From Microthyrium microscopicum (Eukaryota > Ascomycota > Dothideomycetes > Microthyriales > Microthyriaceae): 64,000 nt of DNA. The first letter of the stretch is position 1; every line of letters starts with the position of its first letter. Location: the NCBI GenBank assembly GCA_010405405.1, contig MU004236.1, positions 384,576 through 448,575 of the forward strand, written 5' to 3'. Made by a program: the position numbers and the translations under genes. The notes below the pieces were generated by a model that worked only from the letters and a program-made list of their open reading frames with translations, was not told the origin of the DNA and ran no database searches. Positions 23,034-33,761 of this stretch are shown here, in pieces.

Positions 23034-24750
23034 TCAGACTGCTTTCGCTGCTTTCGTCTGTGCCTGCTCCTCACGTATCTTCGCCAACAGCTCCGGATAC
23101 TAAACTCAAAGTCAGCTTCCCATCATATACCAGAAACTCCAAACCCCAAAATCACAAACGACAGAAAGAAACTCACCCATCTCTCCGCAACATCCGGATG
23201 GCTCTTACATCTGTTCGCCAACGTCGCCTCCCCCAAATGTCCCCATCTGCCCGCCCGAAACGTAAACTCCACATCATCTCCCTTTCTGCCCTTCTCTTCC
23301 CTCAACTTCCTCACTTCCTTCGGCACATCCATCTCCTCAAACCTTGCATCATAGCTAACGCCCTGAAAAAACGGCACACTATACCTTGCGCCCTCTCCAG
23401 CCCTTGGGCTTAAAACACGATGTGTAGTGCTCGCGCACACTCCGCCCGTCACGGCCTCCAGTCCTTGCCCAAACGCAACGACTAGTGTGCCTGGAATGGG
23501 CACTGCGTCTATCCATTGGCCGTCGAGGTTTTGCGCTTGCAGACCGGCTTGGTGTGAGGCTTGGAGGAGGAAGGAAATTAGCATGCTGTCTTTATGAGGC
23601 CCGACGCCCTGCCGGTTTGGCGGATCGCTGGAATTAGATTGAGATTCGGGGTACTTGACGATTTTGAGCTTGTGTTGTTGGTTACTATCAAAGAAGCGGT
23701 TGAAGGCTGTGGGGGGCATGCCGAGGGCCTCAGCGATTAGGCTCGTGAAGAATGTGCTGAGGGCTGATAGGTGGGTCATGTAGTCTTCGAAGATGGGGCG
23801 GAAGGAGGGGAGATGAGTGGTGGAGGGCCATTGGTTTGGCGCGAGGAGGTTGTGGTAGAGTGGTGCGGTGGATGGCGGTATAGGATGTGGCGTTGAGAGA
23901 TCTAACTGTTCGCGGTGGTCGGCTGCACCAGCTGTAGTTTCGTTGTCGAGCTTGTGGGCGTTAGTGTCGATATATGTGATTTGACAGCGGATGTACGTGG
24001 TCGGGAATGGACATAAACACTAAACGATGAACAGTGCGGCTAGAAACAGAGTTTGAAATCAAAATCAGAAACATAAAAAGTACATCACTTTCATAACTGC
24101 AGAGCCTAAAGCAATAAATATCAGTTCTTCGAGAGTTGCGCCCTTTTGTAAAGTGCCGCAATACGCTTTCCAAATATTTCGTGGGCATTCAACAGACGTT
24201 TGAACAAAGTTTGGTGTAACCATCCATCCAGCCATAAGGCTGAGATGCAGTGAAACAAGCGCATCGCATGCCGCGCTCATGGTACCACAATGACGCTTCA
24301 ATCTCAAGCCACTATCACACAACGCAAAGCCATCAAGGACTTACCCTGCTCCAGCCTAGAAAGCTTTTTTCATTCTTCATTTCAATCTTCTCCTTTTCGT
24401 CCAACGGGAGTACATTTTCATCGAAGAATTGTCGCGTTTGGTCGCATACCTGCCGAAGGTCAGTTCCAACTCCCTTCATTTTGAAATATGATTGGCGCCA
24501 GTAGAATGGTCAATATCAATCAACACATTCATCGGGCACCAAACACTGTCGAGTGTAATGATCATTTTGCCAGAATGAGCCTCACTTTCTCAGTCAAATC
24601 ATCAGGTATTCCAGTGTTGTCCAGATACAGAAATCCAACATGGAGCAGCGCCGAGAGCAGGTCATCAAGAAATTTCTGTTTAGTCGCAGGCTCGCGCGCT
24701 GCCGCAAGAGAGAGAATTGGTATCGAAGTAAAAGTATTAGACGAAGCCAT
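23034..24750 (-). CDS. 2-oxoglutarate/Fe(II) oxygenase, isopenicillin-N-synthase-like
   Basis: Four exons on the minus strand, 24750-24586, 24449-24345, 23950-23177 and 23099-23034; all joins are phase 0, giving 369 residues. The DIOX_N part has HVGFLYLDNTGIPDD, then a CDQTRQFFD and FLGWSRLDNETT junction recovered only by splicing. The catalytic jelly roll carries the iron ligands H209-x-D211 (GPHKDSM) and H267 (STTHRV), and the 2-oxoglutarate motif R279-Y-S281. The C terminus (HPDVAERWYPELLAKIREEQ) is typical of fungal members. Intron 2 is 394 nt, far longer than the others, but ends with a good ACTAAC branch point. The substrate is unknown; no adjacent pathway genes are present. Confidence 0.9.
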
Positions 24751-25910
24751 ATTCGTACCCTCAAATGACACTATAGAATGCTGCCCTCGTGGAAGGACCG
24801 CGATATCCCTTGCTCTTACGATCCTCGATTGCCCAAGAAATGGATACGATGTGTGATCGTTGTCAAGAACAAGCAATAGTGAGTATATATAAAATATTTC
24901 GCACTAAACATTGACCGGCTCAATGACGATATGCACCCATCCACCAATCGCTCCTTTCGCGGCCGCTAAGTGACCACCATGTGACAAAGCGATTCGCTGG
25001 CTCCATTGAAACACCTGTATAATCACTGAAGCATGAAAATAGCCAAGCAGACTAAACTAGCTGTCTTGACTGCGATAACCACCAAGGCGAAGGAGAGCGG
25101 AAGTAGGATACTAGCCATCACGGCTACGAATGCCCAAGGTGGTTGGCGCGCGTTCGATCATACACGGGTGACAGGATGCTTGTACGGCCTACCAACGTCA
25201 GCTGATCATTGGATATGTGGCGGGTTGGGTAATGGTAGGTGGTGGTTGATGGGTGCCTCACTGGTACGATACCGGGTGCAACACAGATGTTAGCGCAAGC
25301 TGAGAGATGAAAGATGGTCAAAGAATGTCGTGCTGGTACCAGCCTGGTGGTGTGATCGACTAAATGATAAAAGCAGTGCCAGGCGGCCGCATTTTTGGTT
25401 CCAAGGTTCTGGAGAGGGGCATTCATGCTTTACCGAACTTGGAGCTTTCTCCGGTTGGTGAAAGTCTTAATTCAAGGTATGCAACGCAAATCGCATATCT
25501 GACAGGCCTGTAGAGGAATTTGATAGTCCTTGCGTTTGTGAATTATCCGCAATTCAGCAGGTCGCCCTACATCGCCTTGCTTGCGTCACTTGCCATTGTA
25601 ACTTCCATTTCGCACGACGCAATACGAAGTACCTCAATGGAACATTTAGAAGCCAAGAACGATTCGCCTTGCTTCAGGATTTGTTCGATAACTAAATACC
25701 TTTTTGTACAATAGCAGCTACGAAGGTCGAACGAGAAGTCAAGGATGGCATAGCGATTCAAGAAGAAATAGAAGGTACTAGTATGCTGAGATATGCTAGA
25801 CAGTACATAAAAATGCCACAGCTATTCAACTGCCATAAAATGCTACACAAACATAAAGAAGCCGCCCTGTCACATCAATCTACTATCACCAACGTCAATA
25901 CGAAAGCATT
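24751..25910. other. Intergenic region
   Basis: About 1.16 kb between two minus-strand genes. It holds the oxygenase promoter and the 3' flank of the flavoprotein gene. ORFs here are short and unfamiliar. Confidence 0.45.
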
Positions 25911-27119
25911 TCAGCCTTTCCAGACAACCTCCTTCTTCATCGACGTCCCATCCATATAGCCAGTACCGAAACTGATCATATAGTCTCTTCCTTTGATAGC
26001 CCAAACTATCAGACTAGGTATCTTCCAGCCAAACAACATACCAACTCCCTTGCTTCGTCCAACCGGCACAAATTGACTCTTTCTCACATCTGGCACCCAT
26101 GCCATATCTTTTCCGCTAAGCTGATCGCCTTTGCCGGCAGCAAATGCTTCCAGGTCTCGCTTTAAGTTTGTTACTACCACCGGGATCATGTTCGTAAGAT
26201 GCAATATGCCACCTGGAGAAGCGCTTGATACGTCTCCAAGTGCGTACACGCGAGGTCCCGCGCCATCGACTCGAAGGGAAGATGCGTTGGTATCGATGTG
26301 GGCACTTGGTGTGAGAACGGTGTTGGGCAGAAAGCCGGTGTTTGGCTTTGCGCCGATGGCTGGAATATACATATCGGCGTGTATTTCCTCGCCGCTTGCT
26401 AATTTGACGTGCGCGCCTGACTTGTCCGTAGTAGCAGCAGCTATTTTGGCGTTGTATCTGACAGTCACACCAACAGAGTTAAGATATGTTTCTGCGTGAG
26501 CTGCAACGTCTTCACGTAGGACTGGAAGAAGCTTCGAGGCCGATGTGAGGAGGGTGATCGTCGCCTTGTGCTTAGAAGCATTTCGTGTGTTGAGATGATC
26601 ACCTATCTCGCCTGCGATCTCTACAGCCACGGGTCCTCCGCCGCCAATGATGATGTTGTTTGCAGTGGCCAGCTGGTCACGGAAACTCTGTCGGGCCGTT
26701 TTAGTTTCGGGAGTTTGCCAGAATAGGGGGGAAGATTGCGCAGTTCCTGTGGCGATAACAAGGGCATGATAGTGAAGTGTCCCATCTCGAACTGATGGTT
26801 CTGTGCTGGTGTACTGTAGTGCTCGAGATGCAGTGTCAATTGATGATACGCTTGCCTGGAGGAAAGTGAAGTTAGATGCCGGGTACTGTGAGAATCCTTT
26901 GGCTATGTCCATGAAGGCTATCGAAGGATCAATCAGTATGTCACTGATGACTGATCGTGGTGCGGAAACCATATGATAGAATTCTTTCGAAGGATTGATA
27001 AGGTATACATGGTATGTATCTGACTTGGGGAGTTGGGGTATAGTGTGCTGAAGGATGTAATGTGCTGATTGAAGGCCAGCAAAACCGGCCCCAAGAACAA
27101 CGATGTTCAGTGTTGACAT
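25911..27119 (-). CDS. AIF/FSP1(AMID)-like FAD-dependent NAD(P)H oxidoreductase
   Basis: Single exon, 402 residues from the ATG that begins MSTLNIVVLGAGFAGLQSA. This N-terminal Rossmann motif G-x-G-x2-G binds FAD. The second dinucleotide motif IIIGGGPVAVEIAGEIGDH (near residue 163) binds NAD(P)H. The C-terminal FAD motif is VYALGDVSS. Members of this pyridine nucleotide-disulphide oxidoreductase subgroup resemble yeast Aif1 and human FSP1, acting as NADH:quinone-type reductases at membranes or mitochondria. An in-frame ATG 114 bases upstream (27233) would add a hydrophobic 38-residue extension; the internal start is preferred because the Rossmann strand normally lies at the N terminus. Confidence 0.9.
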   Translation of the reverse strand: MSTLNIVVLGAGFAGLQSAHYILQHTIPQLPKSDTYHVYLINPSKEFYHMVSAPRSVISDILIDPSIAFMDIAKGFSQYPASNFTFLQASVSSIDTASRALQYTSTEPSVRDGTLHYHALVIATGTAQSSPLFWQTPETKTARQSFRDQLATANNIIIGGGGPVAVEIAGEIGDHLNTRNASKHKATITLLTSASKLLPVLREDVAAHAETYLNSVGVTVRYNAKIAAATTDKSGAHVKLASGEEIHADMYIPAIGAKPNTGFLPNTVLTPSAHIDTNASSLRVDGAGPRVYALGDVSSASPGGILHLTNMIPVVVTNLKRDLEAFAAGKGDQLSGKDMAWVPDVRKSQFVPVGRSKGVGMLFGWKIPSLIVWAIKGRDYMISFGTGYMDGTSMKKEVVWKG

Positions 27120-27906
27120 TCTAGACGGCTCTATTACGATCTTACTATGCTTGATGAGTTGGTAACAATATGTCAATAGCAGAAACGTGAAAGTCTGGTT
27201 GATATGTAGGAGAATGATGTTCTTAAACAACACGGCCTACATCATTTTATAACAACTGTGCACTCTACAAAGTTATAAATCATCTCTTTCCACAACGCCA
27301 AGTTGAAGTTTCCTGGGCATGAATAAGCAGCCTTCATCCTGATTGACTTTGGTTGCGGCGGTCGATTGAATGTAATGGGCTGCTGCTTGATTGGTTGTTG
27401 GTCAGCCTGATTCCAATCAAACGAGCCTTGAGTGGCTCCGACTGAACATGGTCATGCTCCCGGCTCCGGATGCGTGGTATCTCTCAGGGTTGTTCGAAGG
27501 TCGCTGAGAAATGGTTGCTGAGAAATGGGAATAGATAAGGAGTTCTAAGGCGTAATTACTGTGGCCTCAGGCGACGATCTCGGATCTCGGATGTCCACGT
27601 TTCCGTTCCGAGATCTCAATGGATCCCGCGTCGCGTGGCTGGACTCTTCCTTCTTACTTCAGAAAAATCTTGAAAATTTTCGATTTATATTTTACATAAG
27701 ATGGGCCATTTTTATTTGTTTCAATGAGAGACAACCCGCCTAGCATACTAACAAGCTAGAATTCGTGAGTGATTAACCTTTAATATTTGCTATATTGTAC
27801 AGAGTATAGAGTACATCACCCTCATAATCTCGGAATTCTAAAAGCCTGTATACTTCATCAAGTCGTTGATAACCTACCATACGCCGGGTCCTATTGCGTC
27901 TCTAAA
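27120..27906. other. Intergenic region
   Basis: No gene seen. Contains the duplicated GATCTCGGAT / GAGATCTC motifs near 27575-27615 and an AT-rich tract after 27660. Confidence 0.4.
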
Positions 27907-30410
27907 TCAAAATCCTATAAACACAACAAGCAGGCCAACAGCAAAAGCAAGTCCTAGGCTCACTTTCGGCCTACTAGCAATATTTTTTTCGCCCATCTTT
28001 CTAGGCTGCCCTTGTCCCTCGGGAGTATTTTGACTCACCGGCACTGGCATCGCTCCATTCATCGACACTAGAATGACATACTCGCCTTCCAGTTTTGTCA
28101 TGCCGCTGAGCGTGAGCTTGTTGTTATCAAACAGTAACGCCTCTCCTTGGTTCATGGCCAAGTTGGTGCCGCCTAGCATGCCAACAGTCAATCCATTTAA
28201 TGGTTCGAATGGCCCGGTAGCTTGAGCTGGAGATCGGTATCCGATGGCGAATTGGACTTTGGTGGCTAGACTGGCTGGTAGCGAACTGGGTACTGCTACT
28301 AGGTTTTGGGTTTCCAGGTCGAAGTCTGGAGCTTTGGTAGGCATTGGTGCAGTGGCAGAATTTGGTGCTGATCCGGCTGCTTGGCCATTTAGTTGTTCGT
28401 TCAGGATGGCCAAATTGACTGGAAATTCGAGGGTGACTGCTTGTATTCCACTGGCTGAGACGCCTGGAGCCGGAACGGGCGGCTGGGGAGCTGCGGGAGT
28501 CGCTACTGCTGGTGGCTGTGATGCTGGAGGAAGTGCCGCGGGAGGTAGAGGGGAAGGTGAGCTAGGAACTGCGCCTGGTGGAGGTACATTGGTGGCCGCA
28601 GGCGATATTGCAGGTGCAGAGGCAACTCCTGGAGTAACAGATGCCGCTGGAGGAGCAGGAACTCCGGGAGGTACAGAGGCTACCGGAGGAGCTGCTGCTG
28701 GAGGCAGCGACGAGCTTGGTGGAGAAAGTCCTCCAGGACCAGGCGTTTGTTGACCAAGTATACCACCAGCAGATGAGGTTACGAGTCCCGGCGGTAAGAT
28801 GGACGGCCCTGCGGGCGCCGGCGGAGCATTGCCTTTTGGCATCACCGCTGAAGGGGCAGGCTGGGCTCCTGTACGATTGCCATTTGGTGATTCTTCCTGG
28901 AACCGTGCTACCGAGGGTATTTCTGTTGCGGCGCTAAGTTCGGGATTGATTGTCACTATCAGAGGCATTGAAGCAGGTGGAGGAAGGCTTGGTGGTGGTG
29001 GTGCAGGTTGTGCGGGAGATGGACCAGCTGGCGGTGGCAGAGGCGGCGGTGCGCCAGGCGATTGGGCCGGCGGCTGGGGTGGAGGTGGCCCAGGTGATGG
29101 AACAGCTGGAGGCAGAGGAGGCAGAGGTGCTGGTACAGGAGCAACAGGTGGAGGAGCGGACGATTGGGTAGGTGGTGACGGTGCTGGTGCTGGTGGAGGA
29201 GGCGCCTGTTGCTCAAAACCATTCGTGTTGAAAACCCAAGAGAAAGTATCTTGAAAGATGTTAGCGATCCAACAGTACTAACATGACAAGCAACATACTT
29301 AAGGACATCACCCCTTTTGGCAGCACGTTTGGTCCACTTAGAGCCTTAACATCAGCGTTAATGCTCATCTTGCCAGCAGACTCAATCGTCAGCCTTAAGC
29401 CATCGATATATTCCGCTTGCTGCACTCCCTGACCACCAGCGATACTGACTGCCAGCTCTTCTCCAGATCCATACTGAATAAATATATTCCCATCGTCCAC
29501 ATTCTTTCTCCCTAGCAGCATATATTCGCCAGCAATAGAAGTCATCTTCTCAATCCTCGTTTTATCCTCTTGATTGTGAACATTCCTCTGATCTTCCACG
29601 ACTTGCCAGGATTTGCCATCAGGAGCGAGTTTGCCAACGAATGTATCAGCTGATTTGACGCCTGCGTTAGCGATAGCCTCACGGTTGAAAGGCAGTTCGA
29701 CTTTGGCGATAAGATCATTAGCTAAATCGCTTGTTCTGACGACATAAGAATAAGGCGACAGAGCCATAAAGCCGCTGCCGGACGCCCCAGTGACGAAATT
29801 ACCAGACAGGGGCTTGTTGTTTTGTAAGACGATCATGCTCCTATTCTTGGGTGATAGTAGGTCGATGCCAAATCCATCTTTGAGGGTAATGTCAGTACGG
29901 GCCATCTAAGCTCATATTAGTAATGTCATGGTTATAGGAAGAATCACTAACATTTCCTGCAATCTGCAGGATTTGGCCAAAGCTGGCTGGTCCTACATTA
30001 CTGGGTGCTGCCGGGGTTCCGAGGCCTGGAGGAGGCGGTACTGCCACTGGCTGAGGAGGTAACTGTCCAGCTCCTGACGCTGCCGAAGTTTGAGGTAATG
30101 GTACTGCTGGTAGCGGCGAAGAGGCAGCAGGTACAGCTGGAGGTGGCACTGATAATTGTGCTGGAGGTATGGGAGTCACGGCAGCTGGAGGCGCTGGAGG
30201 TGGTACTGATATAGGACTACCATTAGAAGACGGTGAGATCGCTGGTGGTGGAAGCGCAGGAGCAGGAGGAGCAGGACTTGGTTGTCCAACGGCTGATCGA
30301 GCTAGAGTAAAATATGGAAGATTTCCAAACTTTTGGGGGTCCTGGGGTATCGACTCGGCCAAGCCATTGGAAAGTAGAATGAATAGTATTCTCAACTTAA
30401 ACTTGCGCAT
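27907..30410 (-). CDS. Secreted Pro/Ala-rich, probably GPI-anchored surface protein
   Basis: Three exons on the minus strand, 30410-29952, 29905-29299 and 29249-27907, join in phase to give 802 residues. Order: signal peptide (MRKFKLRILFILLSNGLAES), Pro/Ala-rich linker (about 45-140), globular domain (about 154-355), a second dense Pro linker (about 370-449), a short IVTINPEL segment, a third Pro/Ala linker (about 490-620), a second globular domain (about 623-752), and a terminal hydrophobic tail (about 785-802) with no cytosolic residues after it, as in GPI-attachment signals. The two globular parts share short motifs (AKVELPF / TKVQFAI; MTSIAGEYMLLG / MTKLEGEYVILV), suggesting a duplicated domain. 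No known family recognised. A cell-wall or adhesion role is inferred only from architecture. Confidence 0.75.
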
Positions 30411-31512
30411 ATTGAATTACAGGATTTATCAACACCTCAACTATAGCGTGAAGAAGTTGTACAAATCCTTGGTCATGAGCAGATGGGCACACTGGATAGC
30501 TGTTCGCGCTACGGACGTTGAGTGGAAAGCGGCATCACTATAAACCGTTGTGTCGCACAAGCTGATCCTCATGGCAGTGTTGACATGTTACAAACATGAT
30601 GAGGAGAAATTGTTTTACAGCAGTTTGAATCGATCCTCTCCAGGTACAAAGTACTCCGCTTGCTTCGCGCAGTAATCTTGGCACTGCCCATGTGAACAAT
30701 GCCCGATTGAAGATCTGCAGCCCATAGCTGGGTTTAGCTGGTGAACGGAAGGTTTGTGCATCTTTCCTGGAGTCCCGGGTTAGATCCCGTAGAATGGGAG
30801 GCTCAAATGAGAAAGCTTACTATGAGGTTGGGTTGAATTGATGGTTCAGATGCAAAAATGGCGTCAGGCCAAACAATGGTGGAGTACAGTTGCAACGCAG
30901 ATGGCGTTCCAAGAACTGAACATAAAACCAAAGACAATCTCTGCATGAGCTTGTGAAAGTTTCTAGATGAAGAGTCCAATCTTGGGATTGAACTGTACTT
31001 TGAGGCTGAGAGAGTCTAATATGACAGGCAGCCACCTATACTGTTTATCATAGCTTTGCTATTAAGATTTTTATTTAGTCAGTTTGCAAACGAAGAAAGA
31101 AGCCTGAGCGTACGGAAGTTGAAAGAATATGTGAAACATCCTCTGTGTTGTCGTGAAGTGATAGCCTTGTGGCCTAAGACATCCAGCCTTGCTTAGTAAG
31201 GTGATCATGGATATGTAAGTGCAGGGGCAAACCTTGGTGTTGAGGTTTGAACCAGAGCAAACATCCTTGGAAGCTGGAGCTGAGGCCCAAAAGACCCCTC
31301 TATCAAGTACTTGCGGGCCATGCCATGACGTGACCTACGCCCGGCTGTAGCCGATGGAGACAGGGAGCACGATACGATACCACTTCCAAGGCAACACCCT
31401 TCCTCCTGCTGCTTTATCTTCATCCTTTCTCCAAATCAGCAAAAACACCAAGAAAGTCCATACAACAAGCAAAACAAATCTTTCAAACACTTCAACCACC
31501 ATACCATTCAAT
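30411..31512. other. Divergent intergenic region
   Basis: Holds the promoters of the Pro-rich gene (-) and the small inhibitor gene (+). The last 130 bases before the inhibitor start are CT/CA-rich leader. A degenerate tRNA-like stretch at 30720-30799 is discussed separately. Confidence 0.45.
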
Positions 31513-31827
31513 ATGTCTACGGTTATGATCACTTTGAAGTCCGGTGTAGGTGCCGATGAGCTCGAGAAGTAAGCTCTGCTATACTATCCTTCTGGAATAA
31601 GATGATACTGATTGCATACAGTGCCAAGAAGGAAGCAATCAACCAGGGTGGAGAAGTTGTACACGAGTCCAAACTCATCAAGTCGATAACGTATGCTCCA
31701 GATCCCCTCTCAAGTTTAGGCATGGCTAACATTGGGTAGTGTCAAGTTCCCAGAAGACAAGGTCCACACTCTCTCCACGAACGACAAGTACAGCGTTGAG
31801 CATGATCAGGAGGTCAAAACCCAGTGA
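31513..31827 (+). CDS. Small proteinase inhibitor I9-type protein (Pbi2-like)
   Basis: Three exons, 31513-31568, 31622-31690 and 31740-31827, join in phase to give a 70-residue cytosolic protein, too broken to appear as one open frame. It starts MSTVMITLKSG and carries the I9 (subtilisin propeptide) fold pattern: beta strand VMITLKSG, helix ELENAKKEAINQGGEVVHES, strand SITVKFPEDKV, and a terminal YSVEHDQEVKTQ. The V-E-x-D-x-E-V-x-T-Q ending is the usual C-terminal signature of fungal Pbi2-type inhibitors of vacuolar proteinase B. A role in vacuole fusion or protease control is inferred from yeast Pbi2. It lies 150 bases tail-to-tail from the kinase gene. Confidence 0.9.
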
Positions 31828-31977
31828 TGGGAGTTGGATTGGATACCATGCCTTGAGCGAGATTATCTCAAGTACAGGAACTGTCTTGTACATAGTTCCA
31901 AACCAATGCGTAGATGATGTCTTGTTGATCATCGTGCCCATATAACGATAATCGCTTCGCGTGTGAAGTTAAGGTCC

Positions 31978-33354
31978 TTACCAAAGGCCATCTACTCTGC
32001 CCACTCCTTTTAAGCTGAGATAGACATCCGTTCCCCAACCCCATAAGCTCTGCACAGCAATACCACCACCAAAATATTCAGCATACGCCCTGCCCAGTGG
32101 CAGTCCATACCCCAAGCCTGCCAGAGTACTACCACCATCACTGGAGATAAGACTCAGTCCATCCATCATTGGATTATCCGCCCCCTCACCAGCACCAGGC
32201 GTCAATGAATTTTGAATCTGCTCCTCGCTAAACGTCGTAAAACTATAATCCCAAATATGGCGATACGTCTCTGGTGAAATTCCGCCGCCACGATCTCGTA
32301 TTCGAATCGTCACTCCAGGCGTCGCCTCCGCCATAGGCCCAATATAGCTGACTGAGCCACCTGAGCTATCAATGCCATCATATGACACACTGAACTCGTT
32401 GTGCTCGGGATTTTCATCGTGCTGCTGTGCAGTCGGTTCAGGCAGAGGCGCGATAGTGATTTCAATGGGTTCTCGCTCCATGCGCTTCTCAATGGAGGCG
32501 CGAAATGCGTTCTTGAGTAGCTCGGTTATGATGTATTCGAGATGTACCGGGATCTGGGCAAATGTGTATCCCGGTTCGCCGTTGATGACTACGTGAGGTC
32601 GTACGCCGTACTTGAATTCGCATATATCGCCTACAACGGCTTCGCAGTGGCGGATAACAGTTGCAGGGCATAGAGCCGTGTCGATAACGCCGATGAAGGA
32701 GGCCATTGATTCGTCTGTCTCAATGGGCCTATTTTGTGCTTCGAGATGTGGTAGGGACGAGTAGTGCAGTGCAATATGTTGCTCGGCGATAAGTCGTGTG
32801 CCTATTCGCGCACGTAGATGTTCGTCCAGAAAGCGTGTCACCTTTGCGGGGTTGGTGTACTTGCGGGCTTCGAGAAATCCGCGGGCGAGGATGGGGATAG
32901 TGTCGGCGTGGGTCTGGACGAGGTTGACCATGACTTCGGTGAATTCGCGCTCTGCCTCGACTGAATCGATTTCTGTCTGAGCCCATGGGAGTAACGTGGA
33001 TAACGAGTGCATGTAGTTGCTGTGGATCTTGGAGATGTGTGGGTTTGTCACAACAATGAATGGCAGATTACGCAGCGATTGTATTCGCTGGGCGAGGCGC
33101 GTTGGTAGGATAGACAGCGTGAAGTTGGCGGATCGATACAGTGACGATGCGGATAGAGGCGGTCGTCCATGTTTGACAAGATCAGCGAGAGTGAGGCGAT
33201 GAAGTGGTTTTGCTGCGAGTTCCATTACCACTTCATCTGTTACTGCTGCTGTACTCAAGGCTCGCGAGGCATTGAGCTGCTGCTGGTAGATTGGTCGCGT
33301 GAGGCTGGCGAGACGCCTGGAGCCGCATGTTGCGACCTGAAAACGAGGTATCAT
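31978..33354 (-). CDS. Mitochondrial pyruvate / branched-chain ketoacid dehydrogenase kinase
   Basis: Single exon, 458 residues from the ATG starting MIPRFQVATCGSRRLASLTR, an Arg/Ser-rich mitochondrial presequence; an in-frame ATG 72 bases upstream (33426) is possible. The N-terminal four-helix regulatory domain is followed by a GHKL ATPase fold: N-box ELLKNAFRAS (Glu278, Asn282), G1 box DRGGG (354-358), and G2 box GLGYGLPL. The HIWDYSFTT segment before the lid and the terminal WGWGTDVYLSLKG are typical of PDK/BCKDK. The family phosphorylates the E1 subunit of mitochondrial 2-oxoacid dehydrogenases and so switches them off. Which complex it targets cannot be told from sequence alone. Confidence 0.93.
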   Translation of the reverse strand: MIPRFQVATCGSRRLASLTRPIYQQQLNASRALSTAAVTDEVVMELAAKPLHRLTLADLVKHGRPPLSASSLYRSANFTLSILPTRLAQRIQSLRNLPFIVVTNPHISKIHSNYMHSLSTLLPWAQTEIDSVEAEREFTEVMVNLVQTHADTIPILARGFLEARKYTNPAKVTRFLDEHLRARIGTRLIAEQHIALHYSSLPHLEAQNRPIETDESMASFIGVIDTALCPATVIRHCEAVVGDICEFKYGVRPHVVINGEPGYTFAQIPVHLEYIITELLKNAFRASIEKRMEREPIEITIAPLPEPTAQQHDENPEHNEFSVSYDGIDSSGGSVSYIGPMAEATPGVTIRIRDRGGGISPETYRHIWDYSFTTFSEEQIQNSLTPGAGEGADNPMMDGLSLISSDGGSTLAGLGYGLPLGRAYAEYFGGGIAVQSLWGWGTDVYLSLKGVGRVDGLW

Positions 33355-33761
33355 GATGCATGCTGAGAATGCATATGGATGGGACCGGACCTGGGGGCGG
33401 TGGGGTACATGAGTTTGAAGTTGCAATGGTTGGACGGCGATGTTGAAGTGTAACTTGAGATCTTTATTGATTAGAGTAAGGAGGGCAGTCGAGCGATGTC
33501 TTATCGATAACGTCCAAGCTCAAGCTTCTGAGCTTCGTGAGGAATGACGAGACATGAAGTAGAACCCCACGCTTACTTGAATTCTATGTTATTGTTATCA
33601 GTGATTGTATCGCATGATGGGACTATAAAAATATCAACTGATTGAAAAACTGGACACAACATGTCAGAGGATTGTAAGATTGGAGTCTTCAAAACACCAA
33701 CAGAACGGTAGAAATCATATTAACAAAAAAGCCACCAGCACCAAACTATAACCACACCCTT
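33355..33761. other. Intergenic region
   Basis: Upstream region of the kinase gene and 3' flank of the following minus-strand gene. No gene seen. Confidence 0.5.

Noticed and set aside
28244-29254. Glycine-rich plus-strand frames
   Set aside because: They are the reverse complement of the Pro-rich linkers (CCN codons become GGN); the minus-strand gene has signal peptide, splice sites and tail.
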